Source of the DNA: Chitinophaga sp. CB10 | GTDB lineage: Bacteria > Bacteroidota > Bacteroidia > Chitinophagales > Chitinophagaceae | Length of the DNA stretch: 64,000 bases | NCBI GenBank assembly: GCA_001870995.2 | Contig: MLAV02000016.1 | Coordinates: forward strand, 62,001 to 126,000 | Direction of reading: 5' to 3' | Part shown: positions 42,662 to 50,844 of the stretch, piece by piece | How positions within the stretch are numbered: the first letter of the stretch is position 1 | Layout: every line of letters starts with the position of its first letter | Program-made: the position numbers and the translations under genes | Notes under the pieces: generated by a model | The model's input: the letters and a program-made list of their open reading frames with translations, nothing else | Database searches by the model: none | What the model was told of the DNA's origin: nothing

Positions 42662-44596
42662 TTATGGTCTTTTTTTGATAACGGTACTGTTCAGCGAGTC
42701 CAGTTTGGATTTAGCCCTCATGGCTTCCGGAATGGTCACTGTTTCCAGTACGGTTTTGAGGAGTCCTTGTCTTCTCGGATTGGAAGAAATGGAATCTCTC
42801 AGGTATTTCTCGATCATCAGGGAGGCGATTGGCGCGGCGTAGCGGGCGCCGAATCCGGAGCGTTCCACGATCACGCAGATGGCGATCTTAGGATTTTCGG
42901 CCGGTGCAAATGCCACGAACTGAGCGTGGTTCGGCATTTTGGTACGCTTACCGTCTACGATGGCGTAGTTTTCAGCCGTACCGGTTTTACCTCCCATGGT
43001 GATACCGTCGATTTGTGCCACACGGCCGGTACCGCTCTCAATTACGTCCTGCATACCGTGGATTACGGCGCTGTAGGCGGTATCGGAGATGTGGGCCACT
43101 ACGTGGCGCTCCTTGTATTTATCCAGCAGGTGGGTATCATCGTTATCGATGCTTTTCACGAAGTGCGGGATAAAGAAGGAACCTCTGTTGGAGACGATAC
43201 ACATGGCGTTGGCCATTTGCAGCGGGGTGGTTTCCACCTCGCCCTGGCCTATGCCGAGGAATACGTTGGTACAGGAGTTCCAGGAGCCTTTGTATTTAGC
43301 GTCGTAGTATTTTTTATCGGGGATGCGGCCGGGTCTTTCGCTGGGGATGTCCACCCCAATTTTATGACCGAAGCCGAAGTTGTTCATATAATCGGCCCAC
43401 TTCTGCATACCGCCTACGCGTATGCCGCCCCATTTGGCAGCGTCCACGCTGAGCCGGTAGGTATGGCTGAAGTAGGAGTTACAGGAGTGCGACAGGGCGT
43501 TGCGCAGGTTGGAGGCGTGCCCGGCGTCGTGGTGTTCGCACTTGATAGGCCGGCCGCAACCATAGTATGCCCCGGTACAGGGGTAGCCGGTACTGGGGGT
43601 GATCACGCCTTCGTCCAGCCCTACGAGCGCGATCATCGGCTTGAAGGTGGACCCTGGCGGGTATTGCGCCTGGATGGCGCGGTTAAACAGCGGCAGGGTG
43701 GTATCCTGGTAGAGGCGGTTGAAGTTGGCACTGCGGAATGAGCCGGTCAGCAGGTTCGGGTCGAAGCTGGGGCCGCTCACCATGGCGAGGATACCGCCAT
43801 CGGATGGATCGATGGCTACGATGCTGCCTATCTTGCCGTGCATGAGCTTTTCACCGAATGCCTGTAATTCTATATCCAGGGTGAGACGTAAATTCTTCCC
43901 GGCGACGGCGGCGCTGTCAAACTCACCATTCTCGTACGGGCCCTGCGGGCGGTTAAGATTGTCCTTCACGAGGTACTGTATCCCGCGTTGACCCATCAAT
44001 ACGCTTTCGTAGGTTTTCTCCAGCCCTGTAAAGCCGAGGTAATCCCCGGAGTTATAGGAAACGTAGTTGGAATCTTTCAGCATGGCAGGGGAAATCTCTG
44101 CGATATAGCCGAGTATATTGGCGCCCGCACCGTAGGGGTAGGAGCGAATCTGGCGTGGTATCAGCTCAAAGCCGGGCTGGAAGAGGTACATGCTTTCCTG
44201 GAGCTGCCCGTATATTTCGGCGGGCAGCAGGGATTGGAAAACGGATTGCCTCACCGGACCGTTTTTCTTGATACAGTCGGCGATTTTCTTTTTGAACTCT
44301 TCCTTATCGATTTTGAGGATGGTGCACAGGTAGGCGGTATCGATGTTCTTCACGCTCCTGGGGGTTACTACCAGGTCGTACAGCACATCGTTACTGAGTA
44401 TGGCTCTCCCTTTGCGGTCGTAGATGATACCGCGGCTCGGGTAAACCACCTTTCTGAGTACGGCGTTGGCATCCGCGAGTTTCGCGTATTTCTTTTCCAC
44501 CACCTGCAGAAAGAACAGTCGGACAATGATAATAGACATCATGCCGAGTATAATCAATTGAATTACTCTTCTCCTGGGCTGATTAAAAACAGACAT
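42662..44596 (-). CDS. mrdA: Penicillin-binding protein 2, elongation-specific transpeptidase
   Basis: A 644-residue class B penicillin-binding protein that crosslinks peptidoglycan in the elongation complex with RodA and MreC. One N-terminal membrane helix (about 11-31) is followed by the dimerisation/pedestal domain (VVYPSRGIIYDRKGR...) and the transpeptidase domain with the nucleophile Ser316 in PPGSTFKP, Lys319, SCN at 371-373 and KTGT at 537-540. A Cys/His-rich segment (PCTGAYYGCGRPIKCEHH, about 339-356) precedes SCN. It lies between mreD and rodA. Confidence 0.96.
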   Translation of the reverse strand: MSVFNQPRRRVIQLIILGMMSIIIVRLFFLQVVEKKYAKLADANAVLRKVVYPSRGIIYDRKGRAILSNDVLYDLVVTPRSVKNIDTAYLCTILKIDKEEFKKKIADCIKKNGPVRQSVFQSLLPAEIYGQLQESMYLFQPGFELIPRQIRSYPYGAGANILGYIAEISPAMLKDSNYVSYNSGDYLGFTGLEKTYESVLMGQRGIQYLVKDNLNRPQGPYENGEFDSAAVAGKNLRLTLDIELQAFGEKLMHGKIGSIVAIDPSDGGILAMVSGPSFDPNLLTGSFRSANFNRLYQDTTLPLFNRAIQAQYPPGSTFKPMIALVGLDEGVITPSTGYPCTGAYYGCGRPIKCEHHDAGHASNLRNALSHSCNSYFSHTYRLSVDAAKWGGIRVGGMQKWADYMNNFGFGHKIGVDIPSERPGRIPDKKYYDAKYKGSWNSCTNVFLGIGQGEVETTPLQMANAMCIVSNRGSFFIPHFVKSIDNDDTHLLDKYKERHVVAHISDTAYSAVIHGMQDVIESGTGRVAQIDGITMGGKTGTAENYAIVDGKRTKMPNHAQFVAFAPAENPKIAICVIVERSGFGARYAAPIASLMIEKYLRDSISSNPRRQGLLKTVLETVTIPEAMRAKSKLDSLNSTVIKKRP

Positions 44597-44664
44597 GCAA
44601 TTGTTGTAGCTTTTGCAAATTTAAACCTTCAATTGATCCTACGATCAGCCATGTATGTTTTCCG

Positions 44665-45174
44665 TTATTTTCTCGAAAAGAATAACATTTCGTAAAGAAT
44701 AATGAGGAAAAGGCTGGCTGCGGAGGATAAAATAATTTTCAGCAACAGGTATAACGGGTTGGCAAAGCCGAATACTTCCAGTGTGAAGTACAGGGCATGA
44801 TGCAGAAATACCAGGATGGCTGCATAGATCAGGAATTGGGACACGCCCATGCTTGTCATGGACGGGGTTTTCTGGGTGGTTTCGAATCCTCCCTGCGGCG
44901 ACAGGATGTTGATAATAAACGGGCGCAGGTAGGCGATGAACACGCATGCTGCGGCGTGCATACCCATGGTATTCATAAACATATCCAGGGAGAGGCCCAT
45001 CAGCAGGCCCAGTAGCATTAAGGCCGGGCGGGGAAGGTTGAAGGGCAGCGCCAGGATAAACAGCATGTAGATATACGGACTAACCAGCTGATGGATCAGG
45101 ATTTCGTTCAGGACGAATACCTGTATCAGCAACAGCAGCACAAATCGGATGATATTTCTTAATAAGATACTCAT
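44665..45174 (-). CDS. mreD: Rod-shape-determining protein MreD
   Basis: A 169-residue hydrophobic protein with about five membrane helices, the inner-membrane partner of MreC in the elongation complex. The segment LPFNLPRPALMLLGLLMGLSLDMFMNTMGMHAAACVFIAYLRP is typical of MreD. Its ATG overlaps the mreC stop codon (ATGA), so translation is coupled. PBP2 follows after 68 bp. Sequence conservation is low in this family, so the call rests mainly on topology and position. Confidence 0.9.
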   Translation of the reverse strand: MSILLRNIIRFVLLLLIQVFVLNEILIHQLVSPYIYMLFILALPFNLPRPALMLLGLLMGLSLDMFMNTMGMHAAACVFIAYLRPFIINILSPQGGFETTQKTPSMTSMGVSQFLIYAAILVFLHHALYFTLEVFGFANPLYLLLKIILSSAASLFLIILYEMLFFSRK

Positions 45175-46058
45175 TTAATCAGCTTGTAAGTCGAGTCTTC
45201 CAACCTTTGTTGTTCGTCTTTCAGCAGGTTCTCGATCACGTAAACGTATTGCAGGTTGTAAAAGTTAGTGGCCAGCTTCAGTTTGACCGGACGAGAGGTG
45301 CTGGATTTATCGCCCTGCATATACCCTACGATATAGCCGATGGGAATATTTTCAGGGAAGAGGGCGGAGAAGCCGCTGGTAACCACGGTATCTCCTTTAT
45401 GCATTTTGGCGCTTTTAGGGATATCGCGGAGGGTAGCGTATTCGGGATCATCGCCATCCCAGTGTACGGAGCCCATTTCCTTACCATTTTGCAGCCTGGC
45501 GCTGATGGATACGGAATTGGATTTGGACAGGAGGGAGAGGATCACCGCATAGTTGTCGCTAACGCTGCGCACCACGCCTACCACGCCGCTGGAGCTGATC
45601 ACGCCCATATTGGGTTTGATGCCCTGTTTGCTGCCGCGGTGGATGGTGATATAGTTCATGGGCTTGTTCAGTGAGTTGTTCACCACTTTTGCCTCTGCGT
45701 AGTAGTATTTGCGGACTTCCGCGCCGATGACCTTGCGGGCGCTGTCATCGCTGTATTTGCGGATAGTGTCGATCCGGACGCCGTTGGCGGTGGATACGCT
45801 GTCGAAACTGCTTGCGAGCGCATTGTGCAGGCGGGTATTTTCAGCTACGAGGCTATCGTTGGTGGCTTTGAGGTGGAAGTAGTATTGGATATTGTTGTAT
45901 TTGTCGTACAGCTTACCGCTAATGTTATTGGCGGAGTTAATGTAGGCGGTCCGCTGAAAGTTGTTGTTTTGAAAGACCAATACAATACAAATCACTTCCA
46001 GCAGCAGAAATAAGAAGAAGTTGAAATATCGCCTTAAGAAAATGATCAGGTTTCGCAC
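45171..46058 (-). CDS. mreC: Rod-shape-determining protein MreC
   Basis: A 295-residue bitopic protein. An N-terminal membrane helix (about 10-28) is followed by a coiled-coil region (about 50-85) and a periplasmic double beta-barrel domain with the family motifs GSKQGIKPNMGVISSSGVVGVV and KGDTVVTSGFSALFPENIPIGYI. MreC scaffolds PBP2 and RodA outside the membrane. The start codon is GTG at 46058; no in-frame ATG gives a better start. It overlaps mreD by four bases. Confidence 0.94.
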   Translation of the reverse strand: MRNLIIFLRRYFNFFLFLLLEVICIVLVFQNNNFQRTAYINSANNISGKLYDKYNNIQYYFHLKATNDSLVAENTRLHNALASSFDSVSTANGVRIDTIRKYSDDSARKVIGAEVRKYYYAEAKVVNNSLNKPMNYITIHRGSKQGIKPNMGVISSSGVVGVVRSVSDNYAVILSLLSKSNSVSISARLQNGKEMGSVHWDGDDPEYATLRDIPKSAKMHKGDTVVTSGFSALFPENIPIGYIVGYMQGDKSSTSRPVKLKLATNFYNLQYVYVIENLLKDEQQRLEDSTYKLIK

Positions 46059-46131
46059 AAGCGCGCTAAAATTTTGAGATGTATTGATTTAGGGTAACAG
46101 GGTTACCGTTACCCTAAATCTCAAAATAGGT

Positions 46132-47154
46132 TTATTGCATCAGGAACGGATATTTACCCACATGCTTCAGTGCGATGCCGGTACCTCTTACTACAGCGCG
46201 CAGCGGATCGTCCGCTACATGCACGGGCAGCTTGATTTTTTGGGCAAGGCGTTTATCCAGGCCGCGCAGCAGCGCACCGCCACCGGTCAGGTAAAGTCCT
46301 CTGCGGTAAATATCTGATGCCAGCTCCGGCGGCGTTGTTTCCAGCGCTTTCAGGATGGCTTCCTCAATTTTAAAGATAGATTTGTCCAGCGCTTCGGCGA
46401 TTTCCTGGTAAGATACCATGATCTGTTTAGGAATACCTGTTACCAGGTCACGACCGTTTACCGGGATGTCATCAGGCGGGTTATCCAGCTCTTTAAGGGC
46501 TGACCCGATGTGGATTTTGATTTGCTCAGCGGTTCTTTCCCCGATGAGCAGGGAGTGATAGCGGCGGAGTGCTTCCATAATATCGGCGGTAAACTCGTCA
46601 CCGGCGATACGAATACTTTGATCACAAACAATACCCGCTAACGCGATAACGGAGATACCGGTGGTACCGCCTCCGATATCGATAATCATGTTACCCACCG
46701 GTTCTTCCACGTCAATACCAATACCCAGCGCAGCTGCCATTGGTTCATGTATGAGGTAAACTTCCTTGGCGCCTGCCTGTTCTGCAGAGTCGCGCACGGC
46801 TCTTTTTTCCACCTCCGTGATACTGGAAGGAATGCAGATAACCATTCGCCAGCTTGGAGCAAACAAAGGTTTCTTAGGGTAAATCATTTTTATCAGTTCC
46901 CTGATCATGCCCTCTGCGGCGTTGAAGTCCGCAATTACGCCATCTTTCAGGGGACGTATAGTACGAAGATATTCGTGAGTTTTTTCGTGCATCATCATGG
47001 CCTTCTTACCAACCGCCACAATTTTGCCGCTAGCCCGTTCTATCGCTACAATGGAAGGCTCGTCCACAACCACTTGGTCATTATGTATTATCAGCGTATT
47101 AGCTGTACCTAGATCAATCGCGATTTCCTGCGTTAAAAAATTAAAAAATCCCAT
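46132..47154 (-). CDS. mreB: Rod-shape-determining actin MreB
   Basis: A 340-residue bacterial actin that forms membrane-bound filaments guiding cell-wall synthesis. The phosphate 1 loop IDLGTANTLI, the phosphate 2 region MIIDIGGGTTGISVIA, the adenosine motif YLTGGGALLRGL and the KKAMMMHEKTHEYLRTIRPLKDGVIADF segment are characteristic. The start is the ATG at 47154 (MGFFNF); the TTG at 47169 adds five residues without homology. It heads the leftward cell-shape operon. Confidence 0.97.
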   Translation of the reverse strand: MGFFNFLTQEIAIDLGTANTLIIHNDQVVVDEPSIVAIERASGKIVAVGKKAMMMHEKTHEYLRTIRPLKDGVIADFNAAEGMIRELIKMIYPKKPLFAPSWRMVICIPSSITEVEKRAVRDSAEQAGAKEVYLIHEPMAAALGIGIDVEEPVGNMIIDIGGGTTGISVIALAGIVCDQSIRIAGDEFTADIMEALRRYHSLLIGERTAEQIKIHIGSALKELDNPPDDIPVNGRDLVTGIPKQIMVSYQEIAEALDKSIFKIEEAILKALETTPPELASDIYRRGLYLTGGGALLRGLDKRLAQKIKLPVHVADDPLRAVVRGTGIALKHVGKYPFLMQ

Positions 47155-47506
47155 TGTTGATACGGTCAAAAATTAGAATGCAAAAATGAATAATTCCAAC
47201 GAATATACGATGCAAAAAATGGATATTCCTGCAATAATACGGCTAAATATTAAAAAATCTTATTTGTTGTACAAACGGTATAGTAACTGCTCTCTTTAAG
47301 TACCGATCAATCAGACGGATTTTAATCCCGTTTTAATAATTCCGCGCTAAAATAATGCCTTACTGCTCCGCTTTCTCGTGATATCGACAGCCCTCCCTTC
47401 GCTGCGCCAGTTAACATAGTTGCAGGATATGAGCCTGTGCCCGGCATTCGCCCTTTGCCCGGGGGCAGGAGCGCATGCCGGATCGAAGCTCCTTTTATTG
47501 TGTCAG
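47155..47506. other. Intergenic region between purD and mreB with GC-rich hairpins
   Basis: These 352 bases lie between the purD stop and the mreB start, both leftward. The mreB-proximal half (47155-47340) is AT-rich and must carry the mreB promoter, but I see no clear TAnnTTTG element. The purD-proximal half holds a GC-rich block with a strong bulged hairpin (47438-47467) and a 6-bp stem (47467-47472 with 47488-47493) followed by TTTT on the plus strand. No open reading frame or tRNA is evident. Confidence 0.55.
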
Positions 47507-48784
47507 TTAAATAAACTCATAACCAATGTCGCGACGGAAAGTCTTACCCTCAAATGCTATATGGTTGGCTGTTTGAACGGAATGACCCAGGGCCAGTGAG
47601 AGGCTGCTTGCCAGGGAGGTGATGCTCAGTACGCGACCGCCGTTGGTCAATACCTTATCGCCTTCCTGTTTGGTGCCTGCATGGAATACGATCTGGTCTT
47701 TGCCGGGCGCCGGAATACCTGAAATTTCCTTGTTCTTCTCATAAGCCTCAGGATATCCTTTGGATACCAGCATAACGGTGGCGGCTGCACGCTGATCGGT
47801 GAAGATCTGCCGGGAGGCCAGTTTGCCTTCATTTACAGCCACAAAGAGTTCCACCAGGTCGTTCTGTAACCTCGGCATCACTACTTCCGTTTCGGGATCT
47901 CCCATACGACAGTTGTATTCTATCACGAAAGGCTCACCTGCTACATTAATCAGGCCAAAAAATACAAAACCTTTATAAATAATTTTTTCTTTTGACAAGC
48001 CATCAATGGTAGGGCGGATCACCTTATCCTCCACCAGTTTCATAAAGGCGGCATCTGCAAACGGAACGGGGGATACGGCACCCATACCGCCGGTATTCAG
48101 CCCTTTATCGCCCTCGCCGATCCGCTTGTAATCCTTGGCCTCAGGTAGGATTTTATACGTATGGCCATCGGTAATAACGAAAACCGACAGCTCAATGCCT
48201 GTCAGGAACTGCTCAATCACCACTTTCTTGCTCGCATCGCCGAACTTGGCGGCCTTGATCATCTGGGTAAACTCTTCCACCGCCTCGTCGTGGTCGGAGG
48301 TGATGACCACGCCTTTACCGGCAGCCAGGCCGTCGGCTTTCAGCACGATTGGTAAGGAATGCTGCTTAAGGTAGGCGACTCCTTCTTCATAGGTTTCTTC
48401 ATTGAACTCCCTGTAGGCGGCGGTAGGGATGTTATGGCGCTGCATGAACAGTTTGGCAAAGGCCTTACTGCCCTCCAGCTGTGCGCCTTCCCTGGAAGGC
48501 CCCATCACCGGGATGTGTTTCAGGGCCTCGTCCTGGCCGAAATAATCGTAAATACCGTTTACCAGCGCCTCTTCGGACCCTGGTACCACCAACTGGATGT
48601 CCTGCTCCAGGCAAAAGCTTTTTATCTTGTCGAATTCGCTCACACCCATGTTCACATTGGTACCGCACTGAGCCGTACCGGCGTTGCCAGGTGCTATAAA
48701 CAGTTTTCCGCAAAGTGGACTTTGCGACATTTTCAGGGCCAGTGCATGTTCCCGACCACCACTTCCTAATAAAAGTATGTTCAT
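47507..48784 (-). CDS. purD: Phosphoribosylamine-glycine ligase
   Basis: A 425-residue ATP-grasp enzyme of de novo purine synthesis that joins glycine to phosphoribosylamine. The N-terminal GSGGREHALALKM, the loop GPSREGAQLEGSKAFAKLFMQRHNIPTA, VLKADGLAAGKGV, GLNTGGMGAVSPVP and NCRMGDPETEVVMPRL are PurD signatures in normal order and length. It lies between the mre operon and the divergent peptide transporter gene and seems to be a one-gene unit. Confidence 0.97.
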   Translation of the reverse strand: MNILLLGSGGREHALALKMSQSPLCGKLFIAPGNAGTAQCGTNVNMGVSEFDKIKSFCLEQDIQLVVPGSEEALVNGIYDYFGQDEALKHIPVMGPSREGAQLEGSKAFAKLFMQRHNIPTAAYREFNEETYEEGVAYLKQHSLPIVLKADGLAAGKGVVITSDHDEAVEEFTQMIKAAKFGDASKKVVIEQFLTGIELSVFVITDGHTYKILPEAKDYKRIGEGDKGLNTGGMGAVSPVPFADAAFMKLVEDKVIRPTIDGLSKEKIIYKGFVFFGLINVAGEPFVIEYNCRMGDPETEVVMPRLQNDLVELFVAVNEGKLASRQIFTDQRAAATVMLVSKGYPEAYEKNKEISGIPAPGKDQIVFHAGTKQEGDKVLTNGGRVLSITSLASSLSLALGHSVQTANHIAFEGKTFRRDIGYEFI

Positions 48785-48948
48785 AATGAATTAAAAACAG
48801 ATGCGAAAGAAAATGCAAAGTAAGAGCAAAAAAACCTCAAAATTTGCCTTTTATAGCATTTTTTTAGGCGAATTCCCGATTTTCTTTAACTTGCTCAGGT
48901 TAAAGCTTAACAGAACCTTAAAACAATCGACAACAAAACTAACCATTT

Positions 48949-50661
48949 ATGATGCAAACTGCTGTTGCACAAGGACCTGAGACTGCCTCAGAAAAGGGGC
49001 ATCCAAAGGGCCTCTCGGTGCTTTTTGCCACGGAAATGTGGGAAAGGTTTAACTTTTATGGTATGAGGGCATTATTGACCCTCTTCCTGGTAAACGCACT
49101 GCAATTCTCAGAAGCTGAATCATCTTATGCCTATGGCGGGTTCCTGGGACTCTGCTACCTGACGCCTATGCTGGGCGGTTACATCTCCGACCGTTACCTG
49201 GGTAACAGAAACTGTATCCTGCTCGGTGGGTTCATAATGGGGATTGGTCAGCTCCTGATGGTGCTTAGCGCCACGATATACGCCGGCAGCGTGGACACAG
49301 CCCGCCTGGTTATGTGGCTCGCGCTCTTCGTTATCATCTTCGGGAACGGCTTCTTCAAACCTAACATCTCTTCCATGGTAGGCAGCCTGTATCCGAAGAA
49401 CGACAACCGCCTGGATGCGGCCTTCACCATTTTCTACATGGGTATCAACATGGGCGCCTTCCTGGGTATGCTCATCTGCCCTATCCTCGGGGACGTGAAG
49501 CTCACTGACGGCACCCGTGTGGTAAGCGCCTTCAAATGGGGCTTCCTGGCTGCGGGTATAGCCATGTTCCTCGGTACTATCCTGTTCTACTTCCTGAAGA
49601 ACAAGTATGTAGTTACCCCTGATGGCAAACCTATCGGCGCCAAGCCTACCTTCAACCCTTCCGCCGTTACTGCTACCGGCGAAGCGGATAAAGCCAAATT
49701 CTCCACCGGCGCTATCCTGGGTTGCACAGGCCTGCTGATCGCACTGTTCCTGATCTTCCATTTTGTGGCCAACGATCCTAACCCGATCAAATCCTGGATC
49801 TATCCGTTCATCTATGCGACCGGTATTTCCCTGGCCGTATTGATCCTCACTGATAAATCCATTTCTACCAAAGAAAGACAAAGGATCCTCGTACTCTACT
49901 TCGTGGCATTCTTCGTAATATTCTTCTGGGCATGTTTTGAGCAGGCCGGTTCTTCCCTGACTTTCATCGCGGATAAACAGACTGACCGCCGCCTGCTGGG
50001 CTGGGATATGCCTCCCAGCTTCATCCAGAACGCCAACTCCATCTTCATCATCATTTTCGCACTGCCTTTCTCTGCGCTGTGGCTGAAGCTCGGCAAAAAG
50101 AACCTGGAGCCTATCTCCCCTGTTAAACAGGCGATAGGTCTGGCCTTACTGTCCCTCGGCTTCCTCATCATCGCCATGCAGGTGAAATCCCTGGAAGGCG
50201 GCGCTAAACTGGGCGTTATCTGGCTTATTATCATGTACCTGTTCCACACGCTCGGAGAGCTGTGCCTGTCGCCGATAGGCCTCTCCCTCGTGGCTAAGCT
50301 GGCGCCGGCCCGTTTCAGCTCCCTGCTGATGGGCGTATGGTTCCTTGCTAACGCTGCCGGCTATGCGCTGGCCGGTACCCTCGGCGCGCTGCTGCCTCCC
50401 AACCCTGACAACTACGCGGATGCCGCTAAGGCCGGCGTAGACCTGCAAGGGGTGCTGAACGGCACGGTGGCTAAAACGCCTGAAATCCTCAGCAAACTGA
50501 ATGAACTGAAGCTCTCTGCTTCCTATCCTTCCTTTGCAGGTTTCACGATCCACAACCTCTTCGAATTCTTCATGGTATTCGTTATCCTGCCGGGTACAGC
50601 GGCTGTACTGCTGTTCCTCATTTCTCCATTCCTCAAAAAATGGATGCACGGCGTTAAATAG
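48949..50661 (+). CDS. POT-family proton-coupled oligopeptide transporter
   Basis: A 570-residue MFS peptide transporter (POT/PTR2 family) with about 14 hydrophobic helices. The first helix contains the family start LFATEMWERFNFYGMRALLTLFL with the ExxER-type motif, followed by GGYISDRYLGNRN (PTR2 signature 1) and FYMGINMGAFLG. These transporters bring in di- and tripeptides with protons. A hairpin at 50684-50712 ends the gene. Together with the OPT gene immediately downstream it suggests peptide uptake, but the terminator implies separate transcripts. Confidence 0.95.
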   Translation: MMQTAVAQGPETASEKGHPKGLSVLFATEMWERFNFYGMRALLTLFLVNALQFSEAESSYAYGGFLGLCYLTPMLGGYISDRYLGNRNCILLGGFIMGIGQLLMVLSATIYAGSVDTARLVMWLALFVIIFGNGFFKPNISSMVGSLYPKNDNRLDAAFTIFYMGINMGAFLGMLICPILGDVKLTDGTRVVSAFKWGFLAAGIAMFLGTILFYFLKNKYVVTPDGKPIGAKPTFNPSAVTATGEADKAKFSTGAILGCTGLLIALFLIFHFVANDPNPIKSWIYPFIYATGISLAVLILTDKSISTKERQRILVLYFVAFFVIFFWACFEQAGSSLTFIADKQTDRRLLGWDMPPSFIQNANSIFIIIFALPFSALWLKLGKKNLEPISPVKQAIGLALLSLGFLIIAMQVKSLEGGAKLGVIWLIIMYLFHTLGELCLSPIGLSLVAKLAPARFSSLLMGVWFLANAAGYALAGTLGALLPPNPDNYADAAKAGVDLQGVLNGTVAKTPEILSKLNELKLSASYPSFAGFTIHNLFEFFMVFVILPGTAAVLLFLISPFLKKWMHGVK

Positions 50662-50683
50662 TAACGGTATCGCATAAAATCAT

Positions 50684-50712
50684 ACAGAAGCCTCGCTGCG
50701 CGGGGCTTCTGT
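50684..50712 (+). terminator. Terminator after the POT transporter
   Basis: A 13-bp stem (50684-50696 with 50700-50712, one G-U pair) has a TGC loop and is followed by GTTTTA. It lies 23 bases after the transporter stop codon. Confidence 0.82.
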
Positions 50713-50844
50713 GTTTTAATACGGCCCTGGCCCCGTAACTCCCGCCGCCCGGCCGATGCCATTCTCCCGCCGCAGCCGTAGATCTCTCCCCCTAAAAAAA
50801 CAGAATACCCGTTATATTTGCCCATACTCATACACAATCAACAT

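Noticed and set aside
47395..47500. tRNA or SRP RNA in the GC-rich block
   Set aside because: No tRNA cloverleaf or CCA-type end and no conserved SRP core motif could be found.
48886..48923. TTAAC/TTAAA copies upstream of the POT transporter as a fourth Pho box
   Set aside because: Only one pair (48907 and 48918) is 11 bp apart; the others are out of phase and no -7 element is at the expected spacing.
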